A DNA stretch of 64,000 bases from Holophagaceae bacterium. GTDB taxonomy: Bacteria > Acidobacteriota > Holophagae > Holophagales > Holophagaceae. Shown one piece after another: positions 36,001 to 44,210 of the stretch. Location: assembly GCA_016710635.1 (NCBI GenBank), contig JADJVL010000007.1, positions 186,001-250,000 of the forward strand. The letters run 5' to 3'. The translations under genes were made by a program, and so were the position numbers. The notes under the pieces are model-generated. The model searched no databases and was not told the origin of the DNA. It saw only the letters and a list, made by a program, of their open reading frames with translations. Each line of letters opens with the position of its first letter. Position 1 is the first letter of the stretch.

Positions 36001-36788
36001 CCCGCATCGCCCTGGAGTTCGCCCGGCGCTTCCGCTGCCGGCTCGAGCTCGTGGGCCGCACGCCCCTGCCCGGGGACGAGGAGTCCTTCCTCCACGCCGC
36101 CGAGGATCTGAAGGCCGTGCGCCAGGCGCTGATCACCCGGGATCCCCGCAAGGCCCCCGCGGAGATCGAAGCCGCCGCCGCGAAGGTGCAGGCGGCCCGG
36201 GAAGTCCGGGAGACCATGGCGGCCCTCCGGGCCGCGGGCTCCGAGGTGGTCTACCACCCGGCGGACGTGCGGGACGCCGAAGCCCTCGGGCGCGTGGTCG
36301 AGGAGGTCTACCGCCGCCAGGGCCGCCTGGACGGCGCCATCCACGGCGCCGGAGTGATCGAGGACAAGCTGGCCCGGGACAAGACGGCGGAATCCTTCGC
36401 GCGGGTCTTCGAGACCAAGGTCCACGGCGCCCTCGCCCTCGCGGAAAAGGTCCGGGACGACATCGGCTTCATGGTCTTCTTCTCGAGCATCGCCTCCACC
36501 TTCGGCAGCCGCGGCCAGTCCGACTACGCCGCGGCCAACGACTTCCTGGACCGCCTCGCCGGCACCCTGAACCTCCGGCTGCGGGGCCGGATCCTCTCCA
36601 TCAATTGGGGCCCCTGGCGGGACGCCGGGATGGTATCCGCGGAACTGGCGCGGGAGTACGCCCGGCGGGGCATCGACCTCATCGATCCCGAGTCCGGGGT
36701 CGCCTGCTTCTTCGACGAGCTGCTCTTCGGACCGCCGGAGGCCGCCAACGTGATCCTGATGCGCGGCGATCCGGCCGCCATGGCCTGA
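30021..36788 (+). CDS. Iterative polyketide/secondary-lipid synthase 1: OR-OR-KS-AT-ACP-KR
   Basis: A 2,255-residue multidomain synthase. Two nitronate-monooxygenase/PfaD-like oxidoreductase modules come first (about 1-285, with GSESGGRVG; about 290-625, with GSECGGHVGPRTSF). The KS (about 645-1085) has Cys833 in DAACASS, VEAHGTGT and GHTKCTAG. The AT (about 1193-1500) has Ser1286 in GHSYG and a later AFHS. One ACP has Ser1693 in a DLEADLSIDSIKR motif characteristic of polyunsaturated fatty acid synthases. The KR (about 1980-2235) has TGGARGIT and Tyr2169 in SDYAAAND, preceded by a structural KR half. There is no DH here. ATG 30021 is preferred for its GGAG; ATG 30003 is possible. It probably elongates and reduces an acyl chain with synthase 2. 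Confidence 0.85.
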   Translation: MQQALNRVIAISPFQVPDAGLVAAAFRAGALGVLDLGREPGPAAAALARLAAHPEGSLGVRVPAGCPLGPADLPPSIGTVVLEAGQLLAPWRGRRVLVQVTTVEQAREAAAAGAAGLIAKGSESGGRVGDLTSFVLLQTLLPQTTLPVWAQGGIGLHTAAACVAGGAAGVVLDAQLALARESALPKEIKTAVAAMDGSETVLAGGTHRVYARPDLPLEALASGDLDARLGAGDLHRDLLPAGQDAAFARPLAERFRTVGGIVRGVREAIATQIAAARGQNLLSEQGPLARELNLRFPIFQGPMTRVSDRAAFAEAVAEAGGLPFLALALMRGPEVEALLEETARTLAGKTWGVGILGFVPQELREEQLEAVMRIKPPVAIIAGGRPAQARPLEDLGIATFLHVPSPGLLDLFLKQGARRFVFEGSECGGHVGPRTSFALWEAQIERLLRHPAPRELSVIFAGGIHDARSAAMVAAMAAPLAERGVKVGVLMGTAYLFTREAVACGAIQPFFQEAALACEGTVLLETAPGHATRCADTDFVKLFHAERQRMRDAGLAPQEVWAGLEELNLGRLRLAAKGLKREGAQLVGVDAATQAREGMVMLGQVAALRHGVGGIADLHREVGAGSAAFLAALEGIEPPAAKGAPADVAIVGMAAILPGASDLEAFWSNIVGGVNSIREVPAERWNVEAFFDPASTSGTMTPSKWGGFLDPVAFDPLTYGIPPLSLAAIEPVQLLALEASRRALGDAGYLDRDFDRENTSVIFGAEAGTDLAGAYGFRALWRQYAGALPEALDAVLPRMTEDSFPGILANVIAGRIANRLDLGGVNYTVDAACASSLAAVDLACKELTTGTSEMVICGGADLHNSIVDFLAFASVHALSPTGQCRTFDATADGIALGEGVAAVVLKRLADAERDGDRIYAVIKGVGGGSDGKSLGLTAPRAEGQARTLARAYGKAGVRPVDVALVEAHGTGTVVGDRTELETLNLFFGSAGAGTATITLGSVKSQIGHTKCTAGLAGLIKTALSLHRRVLPPTCNITQPNPGWTPASPFTLNSEPRPWLGRGRRAGISAFGFGGTNFHVVLAEHEAPPPASGLPDWPAELFLFRGADAATALARIEALAGALDREPPHAFKDLALAMAEGTDSVQIAVVARDRADLRAKLDLARELKAHPSGVFVAKAEALGAKPEALGARPKVAFLFPGQGSQRVGMLRDLFLAFPRLQRHLEAGAPWARLMFPPTPWLPGEREAQEQALKDTRAAQPALGIAGLAVADLLAQLGLRPDLLAGHSYGELVALCVAGVLPEADLPALSELRGRRILEACGPSGEAGTMAAVAAGAGAIAPHLVGLQGVVTANENAPDQSVISGPAEGVAAAVARLNAAGIGTRPIAVACAFHSPLVAPACAAFRSDLDAVGISAPQATVYSNTTAAPYPHAAEAVRARLAEHIGKPVRFVAQIEAMYADGARIFVEAGPGRVLTGLVGRILGDRPHLAVACDRGEDNGLLALLLALGQLAVHGQVLDLEALFRGRGALAADLVAPARQTPSASAWWVNGQRSWPMHGELPANALRPILGPVVRGFGAAATAPEGGPRQAVVLEYLRSAREMVEAQRRVMMQYLGGDDRAAALAPIEGVLVQPSIPISAPVSAPQAALAAPAPPGRGQDDIEALLLAIVSERTGYPLEMLDLDLDLEADLSIDSIKRVEILGAIAERMGTSGAAMEELPEDLVAVKTLRAIIAALKTFAGESGAAQASLAAAVPAALAPAATDAAPPRPPAPVGRFVIRMEPGGEAKGGPWPLDQGRVGVFGAAVELGPLLLDGLETAGSHGVAAAPDAAPPAGLDALLDLSPLRDDWAPGDVPALFERVRGALVGGAKVILVAGPAAELGAAAHGAPRLNGHLVPPAAGVAGMVKCLRKEWPDRQVRLANFQEGLDGPGLAGRILDELRTSGGSGEVRYSPEGIRLTQRVVPIALARDPGAKPALALGPESVVLLTGGARGITARIALEFARRFRCRLELVGRTPLPGDEESFLHAAEDLKAVRQALITRDPRKAPAEIEAAAAKVQAAREVRETMAALRAAGSEVVYHPADVRDAEALGRVVEEVYRRQGRLDGAIHGAGVIEDKLARDKTAESFARVFETKVHGALALAEKVRDDIGFMVFFSSIASTFGSRGQSDYAAANDFLDRLAGTLNLRLRGRILSINWGPWRDAGMVSAELAREYARRGIDLIDPESGVACFFDELLFGPPEAANVILMRGDPAAMA
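33553..33591 (+). repeat. 21-bp tandem duplication in the KS-AT linker
   Basis: CTGAAGCCCTCGGGGCCA occurs at 33553-33570 and again at 33574-33591, a 21-base period that keeps the frame and duplicates a seven-residue EALGAKP-like linker unit in synthase 1. Confidence 0.7.
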
Positions 36789-36818
36789 GGACCGGATGGC
36801 CCGCAGCGGAACCCGACC

Positions 36819-39800
36819 ATGAGCCACCAGCGCGACATCGCCATCATCGGCATGGCCTGCCTTTTTCCCAAGGCGCCGGACCTGGATGCCTACTGGCGGA
36901 ACGTCTGCGCCGGCGTCGACGCCATCAGCGACGTGCCCGCCGCCCGCTGGGACCCGGTCTTCTTCGACCCGGAGTCCTCGGCGCCGGACCGCTTCTACGC
37001 CAGGCGCGGCGGTTTCGTGGACGAGTACGCCGATTTCGACGCGGCGGGCTTCGGGATCATGCCCGTCTCCGCCCGGGGCGCGGAGCCCGAGCAGCTGCTC
37101 ACCCTGCGGGTGGCGGTGGACGCCCTCGCGGACGCGGGCTATGCGGACCGCGCCTTCCCCCGGGAACGCACCAGCGTCATCCTCGGCCGCGGGAACTACA
37201 TCGGCGCCGGCACCTCCCGCCTCATCAACATCACCCGCGGCGCCCAGCAGCTCATCGAGTCCCTGGGCCTCCTGCTGCCGGAGCCTGGGGGCGGAGAAGC
37301 TGGCCCAGATCAAGCGCGAGTTCCAGGCCCAGTGCGGCGTCTATGGACCCGACACCGCCATCGGCCTGGTGCCGAACCTGCTGGCCTCCCGCATCGCGAA
37401 CCGCCTGGACCTCCAGGGCTCGGCGTACACCCTGGACGCCGCCTGCGCCAGCGCCCTGGTGGCGGTGGACCACGCCTGCCGGGAACTGGCGGACGGCCGC
37501 TCCGACCTTTCCCTCGCCGGCGGCGTGCACCTCTGCCACGACCTCGTCTTCTGGAGCGTGTTCTGCCAGCTCGGGGCCCTGTCCCGGACCCAGGCCATCC
37601 GTCCCTTCGACCGCCGGGCCGACGGCCTCCTCATGGGGGAAGGCATCGGCATGACGGTGCTGAAGCGCCTCGCGGACGCCCGCCGGGACGGGGACCGGAT
37701 CTACGCCGTGATCCGCGGGACCGGCGTCGCCAGCGATGGCCGGGACCTGAGCCTCATGCTGCCGCGGGTGGACGGGCAGGTGCTCGCCCTCACCCGGGCC
37801 TGGCAGATGGCGGGCCTGGAGCCGGGCACCGTGGGCCTCGTGGAAGCCCATGGCACCGCCACGCCGGCGGGGGACGCCGCGGAGCTGGAAACCCTCCGGC
37901 GGGTCTTCGGCCCTTCGCAGCCCGGCGCCGAGCGCGCGGTGCTGGGCTCGGTGAAGTCCATGATCGGCCACACCATGCCCGCCGCCGGCGCCGCCGGGCT
38001 GATCAAGGCCGCCCTGGCCGCCTACCACGGCGTGCGGCCGCCGAGCCTGCATTGCGAAGAACCGAATCCGGCGATCGAGGCCACCCGCTTCCGGGTGCTG
38101 GCCCAGGCCGAGCCCTGGGAGGCCGGCCATCGGCGCGCCGCGGTGAACGCCTTCGGCTTCGGCGGCATCAACGCCCATGTCGTCCTCGAGGCCCATCCGG
38201 AGGGCCGGGCCTCCCGGCCGGAGTCCCGGGGTTGCGGCGGCCCCGGCGGTGCGGCTCCTCGCGGCGCCTTCCCAGGCCGCCCTCCTGGAAGCCCTCGACG
38301 CCGGCCGCAGCGGTGGGGAGGGGCCCTGGCGCCTCGCCGTGTTCGGGCCGACGCCGGCCAAGCTGGCCGCCGCCCGGGCCACGGTGGAGGCGGGCCGTGC
38401 CCGCCATGGCCGTGACGGCATCCACGTCTCCCCGGGTGGCCTCATCACCGAAGGGGGCCGCATCGCCTTCCTGTTTCCCGGCGTGGAGGCGGCCTTCGCG
38501 CCCCGGGTGGAGGACCTGGCCCGGCACTTCGGCCTGGAACTCCCGGACCTGCAGGCCGCCGACCTCGCGGACCAGGGCCGCTGCGTCATCCTCCTGAACG
38601 GCCTCCTGCAGGAGGCCGCCGCCCGCATCGGCCTGAAGCCCGACGTGGTGGCGGGGCACAGCATCGGGGAATGGTCAGGCATGATCGCCGCCGGCATGTT
38701 CGAGGGCGCCTCCCTGCACGACTTCATCACCGCCCTGAACCCCTCGATGCTGAAGGTGGCCGACGTCGCCTACCTCGCCGTGGGCGCCGGGGCGGGGAAG
38801 GTGGGGCCCTGGATCGCGGACCTGCCCGGCGTCGTGGTCTCCCACGACAACTGCGTGCACCAGGCCATCCTCTGCGGGCCGGAGGCGGACATCGCGGAGG
38901 CCGCCCGCCGCCTGCGGGAGCGCCGCATCCTGTGCGAGGTCCTGCCCTTCCGCTCAGGCTTCCACTCGCCGGCCCTGGCGGGCCACATGGACGCCTACCT
39001 CCGGAACCTGGACGGGCTGACCTTCGCGGAACCCACCCTGCCGCTCTGGTCCGCGACGACCTGCGCGCCCTATCCCCGGGACCGGGAAGGCGTGCGCGCC
39101 CTGTTCCGGGAACACCTGCTGAAGCCCGTCCGCTTCCGGGAGCTGATCCTCGCCCTCCACGCCGAGGGCGTGCGGGTCTTCGTCCAGGCCGGGGCCGGCA
39201 GCCTGTCGGCCTTCGTCAGCGATGTCCTGGGGGACCGGCCCCATTTGGCGATCCCCCTCATCGCGCCCCAGCGGGACGGCCTGGCCCAGTTCCAGCGGGC
39301 CACCGCCGCCCTCTGGGTGGAAGGCGCCCCGGTGGACCTCGCCGCGGCGGGCTTCAAGGCCTCCGCGATCAAGGAAGCCGGACCGAGTTCCACGGAGGCT
39401 GCCACTCAAGTCCGGCCCCGGCCGCCCCTGCGCCTGGACCTCGGCGTGCCCATGGTCCGCATCGCCCACGAGGCCCTGCAAGCCGGGCCCCGCAAGGCCG
39501 CGGCGGCGCTGCCGGAAGACCCGGTGCTGCGGACCTTCGGCGCGGCACTGCGGGAGCTGGAGGCCGCCCAGGCCGCGGTGGTGCAGGCCTACGGGGAGCG
39601 GCCCGCGCCAGGGTCTGCGCCCGTGTCGTCTGCGCCAGCGCCAGCGCCCGTGCCCGCCGTTCTGCCGGTTCCCGTGACCGGCGGCGGGCTCGTGGAGGCG
39701 GAACGGATCGTCTTCTCCCTCGAGACCTACCCGGAGCTCATCGATCACAGCCTCATCCCCCAGCCCCCGGGCTGGCCGGAACCGGCGGACCGCGCCCCCG

Positions 39801-41143
39801 CCGTGCCCATGACCATGTCCATCGCCCTCCTCATGGAGGCCGCCCTGCGCCTCGCGCCGGGCCGCGTGGCGGTGGCGGTGGAGAAGGTGGTCGCGAACAC
39901 CTGGATCCGCACCATCCCGCCTCTGGAGGTGGAAGTCAGCCATGAACGCCTCGACGCCGACCGCATCCGCGTGCGCCTGGGCACCTACGTGGAAGGCGTC
40001 GTCGTGCTGGGGGACCGCTATCCGGAGCCGCCGGCACCTTCCGCGGAGGGGCTCGGCGCCCCCCACGCCTTCCCGGTGCCCTTCGAGGCCATCTACCGGG
40101 ACGGCTGGCTCTTCCACGGCCCCCAGTACCAGGGGATCCTCTCCATCGACGACTGCGGCACCCAGGGCGTCCGCGGCACCATCCGGGCCCTGCCGGCGAA
40201 GGGTTCCCTCCTGGACAACGCGGGCCAGTTCCTGGGGCTCTGGGTGATGCACTCGTGCGAGAACGACCAGCTCGCCATGCCGGTGCGGGTGGGCCGCATC
40301 GACTTCTTCGGCCCCGACCCTGAACCCGGGGAGATCCTGGACTGCGTGGTCTGGGTCCGGACCTTCGGCCGGCGGGAGGTCCGCGCGGACCTGGAGCTGC
40401 GGCGCGGGGGCCGCGTCTGGGGCCGCATCCAGGGCTGGGAGGACTGGCGCTTCTTCACCGGCGGGCCCATCTACTCCGTGATGCGCCAGCCCGCGAAGTA
40501 CCTCCTCGCCGGCGTGGAGGAGGGCGGCGTCACCGTCCTCCACGATCCGGGCTGGTCCTCGGCGACCTTCGAGTTCCTGGTGCGCCGCTTCTTTGCGGCG
40601 AAGGAGCTGGACGCCCTGGGCGGCATCCGCCACGCCCAGCGCAAGAGCGAGTGGCTCTATGGCCGCATCGCCGCGAAGGATGCCATCCGGCACCTGCTCT
40701 ACGCCCGGGGCCACGCCCCCATCTTCCCCGTGGAGATCCACATCGAGGCGGACGCCCTGGGCCGGCCCCTCGCCAAGGGACCCTTTGCCGGCGACCTGCG
40801 GGTGTCCATCGCCCACAAGGCCGGCATCGCCTGCGCCCTGGCGGCGGAGGGCGCCGATCCCGGCGTCGACGTGGAAAAGGTTGAAGCCCGCGGCGAGGGT
40901 TTCGCCGCCTTCGCCTTCGGCCCGGGTGAGCTCGCCCTCCTGCCGCCGGGGGACCGGGACGAATGGCTGACGCGCTTCTGGTGCGCCAAGGAGGCGGTGG
41001 GCAAGGCGCGGGGGACCGGCCTCGCCGGGAACCCCAAGGGGCTGCGGATCGAAGCGGTCGAGGCGGACCGTATACTGGTCGAAGGGGCTTGGGTGGAAAC
41101 CCGCCGCCGAGGCCAACACGTTGTCGCATGGACGGTGCAATGA
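36819..41143 (+). CDS. Iterative polyketide/secondary-lipid synthase 2: KS-AT-DH-PPTase, two apparent frameshifts
   Basis: Read through two +1 slips this is one 1,440-residue protein. The KS covers about 1-445 (catalytic DAACASA, Cys codon at 37444; VEAHGTAT; GHTMPAAG). The AT-like domain follows (GHSIG, Ser codon at 38660; RSGFHSPAL). A double-hotdog DH has a DHS motif near 39742-39747 and LDNAGQ near 40213. The C-terminal Sfp-type phosphopantetheinyl transferase has GVDVEK and WCAKEAVGKA near 40980-41010. The first frame is lost at G5 37287-37291 (one G fewer restores PGAEKL); the second at G4 38228-38231 (one fewer restores ESRVAAAP). Both slips are in G runs and the protein is otherwise conserved, so sequencing error is likelier than decay. 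It can activate the ACPs of synthase 1 and the free ACP. Confidence 0.75.
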
Positions 41144-41436
41144 ACACACTTGAAGCTGGCAAGTCCGAGATCCTCGCGTCCGTCGGAGGCCTGATCGAGG
41201 AGATCATCGGGGAGGAATGGGTGCGGGAGACGCCCATCACCATGGAGACGAGCTTCGCCCAGGACCTGGAGCTGGAGAGCATCGAGCTGGTGGCCCTGTC
41301 GGAAAAGATCCAGCAGCGCTACGGCGAGGCCGTGGACTTTCCCGCCTGGCTCTCCGGCATGGAGCTGGAGCAGATCATCGCCCTCAAGGTCGGGGACCTC
41401 GTCGAGCACATCGCCTCATGCCAGTCGAAGACGTAG
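41140..41436 (+). CDS. Free-standing acyl carrier protein
   Basis: A 98-residue acidic four-helix ACP. The pantetheine-accepting Ser47 lies in DLELESIELVAL, the canonical D-S-L-type site with Ile for Leu. ATG 41140 overlaps the synthase 2 stop (ATGA); an in-frame ATG at 41128 would add four residues. It probably offers the chain to, or receives it from, the synthases, or carries a starter or branch unit; the PPTase domain next door would charge it. It overlaps the next hydrolase by 19 bases. Confidence 0.85.
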   Translation: MNTLEAGKSEILASVGGLIEEIIGEEWVRETPITMETSFAQDLELESIELVALSEKIQQRYGEAVDFPAWLSGMELEQIIALKVGDLVEHIASCQSKT

Positions 41437-42185
41437 GCGGCCTGAAGACCCACCTGCAGACGCTCGGGGCGTCGGGCCCGGGCGTGGTGCTGGTGCACGG
41501 CATGCTGATCGGCTCCATCGCCAGCTGGTACTTCTCCATCGCCCCCATGCTGGCCCTGAAGCGCCGGGTCCTCATGTACGACCTCCGCGGCCACGGGCTG
41601 ACGGAACGCACGCCCTCGGGCTACGGCCTCCGCGCCATGGCGGAGGATCTGCACACGCTGGTCCGCCGCCACGGCGGCGGCGCTCCGGTGGCTCTGGTGG
41701 GCCACAGCTACGGGGCGGTCATCGCCCTGCGCTTCGCCCTCGACCACCCGGAGCTCGTGACCCGGCTGGTGATCGTCGAGGCGCCCCTGCCCATCCTCAC
41801 CCGCGAGCACGTGGATTCCGTTTCGGGCCTCGACGGGGAGGCGGTGGTGCAGATGATGCCGCCCTGGCAGCAGCACGCCTTCCTCACCGGCGGCCGGCGG
41901 GCCCGGCGCCTGGGCGAGCGGGGCATCGCCCTGCTGCGCGACACCACCCTGGTGGACGAGCTGCTGGCGGAGGCGGACTTCGCCGACGCCGAACTGCGGG
42001 CCTTTTCGCGCCCGGTCCTGCTCTGCTACGGCACCCAGACCGGCGAGCGGATGACTGTCACCCGCGACCGTCTGCTGCAGGTGCTGCCGGACGTGCGCCT
42101 CGAGACCATCGACGCCTCCCACTACATGACCCGGGACGCGCCGGTGCCCTTGGCGGACGCCATCGGGAGGTTCCTGGATGCCTGA
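41418..42185 (+). CDS. Alpha/beta hydrolase, first of a tandem pair
   Basis: A 255-residue cytoplasmic alpha/beta hydrolase with oxyanion-hole motif VHGML (27-31), nucleophile elbow GHSYG (Ser97) and a C-terminal DASHYM histidine. The usual acid position reads GTQTGER rather than an Asp-centred turn, so the acid residue is uncertain. It shares the YDLRGHG and PSGY segments with the following gene, so the two are paralogues. Likely roles in this locus are thioesterase, chain release or acyl transfer. It overlaps the ACP gene at its start and the next hydrolase by eight bases. Confidence 0.8.
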   Translation: MPVEDVGGLKTHLQTLGASGPGVVLVHGMLIGSIASWYFSIAPMLALKRRVLMYDLRGHGLTERTPSGYGLRAMAEDLHTLVRRHGGGAPVALVGHSYGAVIALRFALDHPELVTRLVIVEAPLPILTREHVDSVSGLDGEAVVQMMPPWQQHAFLTGGRRARRLGERGIALLRDTTLVDELLAEADFADAELRAFSRPVLLCYGTQTGERMTVTRDRLLQVLPDVRLETIDASHYMTRDAPVPLADAIGRFLDA

Positions 42186-43065
42186 GGTCCTCGCCGGCGG
42201 CGTGCGCTTCAACACCATGACCCTCGGCCAGGCGGGCCCCGTGGTGGTGATGATCCACGGGCTGCTCATCGACAACCACGCGAGCTTCTACATGACCCTC
42301 GCGCCGGCGGTGGCGAAGCGGGCGAGGGTCGTCCTCTACGACCTCCGCGGCCACGGCCGCAGCGAGCAGCCACCTTCGGGCTACACCGTGGACGACCTGG
42401 CCCGGGACCTGGCGGGGATCCTCGACGGACTGGGCCTGGGCGGCGAGGCCGTCATCCTCGTGGGCCACAGCTTCGGCGGCCATCTCGCCCTGCGCTTCGC
42501 GACCCTGTACCCGGAGCGGGTGCGGGGCCTGGTGCTGCTGGAATCCCACTCCGGCATGTCGGAACTGGGCGAACAGATGGCCGAGACCCTCCTGCTGAAG
42601 GGCGAGGCGCGCCTGGAAAAGGTGAAGGAGCTCTTCGGGAACTGGCTCGCCCAGCACACCGCCCGGGGCCACGCGGACATCGGCGACCTGGATCTGGACG
42701 CCCTGGACCTGGAAGCCATGGACAAGGATGGCCGGGCGACGGTGGAGCGGCTCACGCGCCTCCCCCGCCGGCGGAAGAGTTCCATGGTCACCACGGCGCG
42801 GGCGCTGCGGGACCACACCACCTTCGTCCAGGACCTCCTCGCCAGCCCGCCGCTGGTTGACGCCACGCTGGCCTCCATCGCCTGTCCGGTGCTGGCGGTC
42901 TACGGTGCGGACTCGGCCCTCCGGACCGACGGCGAGCGCCTCGCCCGGATCCTGCCGGACTGCCGGCTGGAGATCCTGGAGGACTGCGGCCACGGCGTGC
43001 TCTTCCACGGCACCGCGCAGGTCCGGGGGCTCCTGGGGGCCTGGCTGGACGAGGTCGCCCCGTGA
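42178..43065 (+). CDS. Alpha/beta hydrolase, second of a tandem pair
   Basis: A 295-residue alpha/beta hydrolase, paralogous to the gene before it (shared IHGLL, YDLRGHG, PSGY). All catalytic elements are present: GHSFGG (Ser98), an Asp in YGADSAL, and His in CGHGVLFH. A longer, charged cap region (about 150-205) distinguishes it from its sister. Candidate roles are product release or hydrolytic editing of synthase-bound chains. It overlaps both neighbours, so it is part of a single operon. Substrate not predictable. Confidence 0.82.
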   Translation: MPEVLAGGVRFNTMTLGQAGPVVVMIHGLLIDNHASFYMTLAPAVAKRARVVLYDLRGHGRSEQPPSGYTVDDLARDLAGILDGLGLGGEAVILVGHSFGGHLALRFATLYPERVRGLVLLESHSGMSELGEQMAETLLLKGEARLEKVKELFGNWLAQHTARGHADIGDLDLDALDLEAMDKDGRATVERLTRLPRRRKSSMVTTARALRDHTTFVQDLLASPPLVDATLASIACPVLAVYGADSALRTDGERLARILPDCRLEILEDCGHGVLFHGTAQVRGLLGAWLDEVAP

Positions 43066-44210
43066 GCCGCTACCTCGTCGTGGCGCCGCCCTTTCCCTCC
43101 CACATCTATCCGACGGCCTCCGTGGGCCTCGAGCTCGAGCGCCGTGGCCACGAGGTGGCCTGGGTGACCTACGGGGAGCAGCAGGCGAGCGTCCCGGCGG
43201 GGGCCCGTTTCTATTCTCTGGCCTCGTCGGCGCCGCAGGGTCTGGTGGAGGACATCCAGCGCCAGGCCGGCGCGCCCTGGCTGGCGGGGATGAAGGTGTT
43301 CTTCGAGGACGTGGTCGCGCCCCTGGCCCGGGACATGCTGCCCGGCGTCGAAGCCGCCATCGACGACTTCCGGCCCGACGCGCTGCTGGTGGACCAGATG
43401 GCCCTGGCGGGGGCCTTCGCCGCCCGGCGCCGGGGCCTGCCCTGGGCCACCTCCTCCACCTCCTGCTCCCTCATCGCCGACCACTTCGGGCCCTATCCGA
43501 AGGTGGAGGCCTGGCTCGTGGATCTCTTCGCCGGGCTGCAGCGGGAGGCGGGCCTGGAGCCGGTGCGGTGGCCGGACCGGTCCCCGGCCCTGGTGCTCCT
43601 CTACACCTCCCGGGCCTACGCCGGCGAAGGGTTGGAGTTCCCCGGCCACTACCGTTTCGTCGGGCCCGCCCTGGGCGGCCGCGCCGAGGCCGTTGACTTC
43701 CCCTGGGAGGCACTGCGGGAGGGGCCCAAGGTCTTCGTCAGCCTTGGCAGCCTCTTCGCCTTCCGGGGGGAACGCTTCTTCCGCATCGTGCGGGAGGCCC
43801 TGGCGGACGCGCCGGTGCAGGTGGTGGTGAGCGCGCCGGCAGGCTTCCTGCCGGACCCGCCGGCGAACTTCATCGTAAGGCCCTGGGTGCCCCTGCTCCA
43901 GCTCCTGCCGAAACTCGACGCCCTGGTCACCCACGCGGGGACGACCCTCACCGAGGGCCTGCTCCACGGCCTGCCGTCGGTCGCCGCGCCCATCGTCCAC
44001 GACCAGGGCAGCTTCGCCCAGAAGGCCGTGGAGGCCGGGGCCGCGGTGCGGGTGGGCTTCAACCGGGTCACCGCCCCCGAGCTGCGCCGCGCGGTCTTCG
44101 AAGTGCTCGAAAACCCTTCCTACCGGGCCGCCGCGCAGCGCCTGCAGACCTCCTTCCGGGAGGCGGGAGGCGCCCCCGCCGCGGCTTCGGCACTGGAGGC
44201 GCTGGCATGA
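43062..44210 (+). CDS. GT1-family glycosyltransferase (UGT/MGT-like)
   Basis: A 382-residue GT-B enzyme. The N-terminal half begins RYLVVAPPFPSHIYPTAS, and the C-terminal nucleotide-sugar site contains FVSLGS and THAGTTLTEGLLHGLP followed by VHDQ, the UDP-glycosyltransferase signature. Relatives (MGT, macrolide and zeaxanthin glycosyltransferases) attach hexoses to lipid or polyketide hydroxyls. This strongly suggests that the synthase product is glycosylated, perhaps as in heterocyst glycolipids. GTG 43062 overlaps the preceding stop (GTGA) and its own stop overlaps the SDR start. The sugar donor is not known. Confidence 0.85.
   Translation: MSRYLVVAPPFPSHIYPTASVGLELERRGHEVAWVTYGEQQASVPAGARFYSLASSAPQGLVEDIQRQAGAPWLAGMKVFFEDVVAPLARDMLPGVEAAIDDFRPDALLVDQMALAGAFAARRRGLPWATSSTSCSLIADHFGPYPKVEAWLVDLFAGLQREAGLEPVRWPDRSPALVLLYTSRAYAGEGLEFPGHYRFVGPALGGRAEAVDFPWEALREGPKVFVSLGSLFAFRGERFFRIVREALADAPVQVVVSAPAGFLPDPPANFIVRPWVPLLQLLPKLDALVTHAGTTLTEGLLHGLPSVAAPIVHDQGSFAQKAVEAGAAVRVGFNRVTAPELRRAVFEVLENPSYRAAAQRLQTSFREAGGAPAAASALEALA

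Noticed and set aside
38177..41143. A separate AT-DH-PPTase gene starting at GTG 38177
   Set aside because: The proposed start lies inside the KS C-terminus in another frame, with no ribosome site, and its first 20 residues are not protein-like. A one-base slip in the G run at 38228 explains the data better.
30021..41143. Enediyne core locus
   Set aside because: The KS-AT...DH-PPTase order is reminiscent, but there is no hot-dog thioesterase (E10) or UnbL/V/U cassette, the ACP signature is Pfa-like, and domains are split over two proteins with fused oxidoreductases.
38954..41149. A minus-strand frame of 731 codons opposite synthase 2
   Set aside because: Same shadow effect; no recognisable motif, and the plus strand has DH and PPTase motifs throughout.
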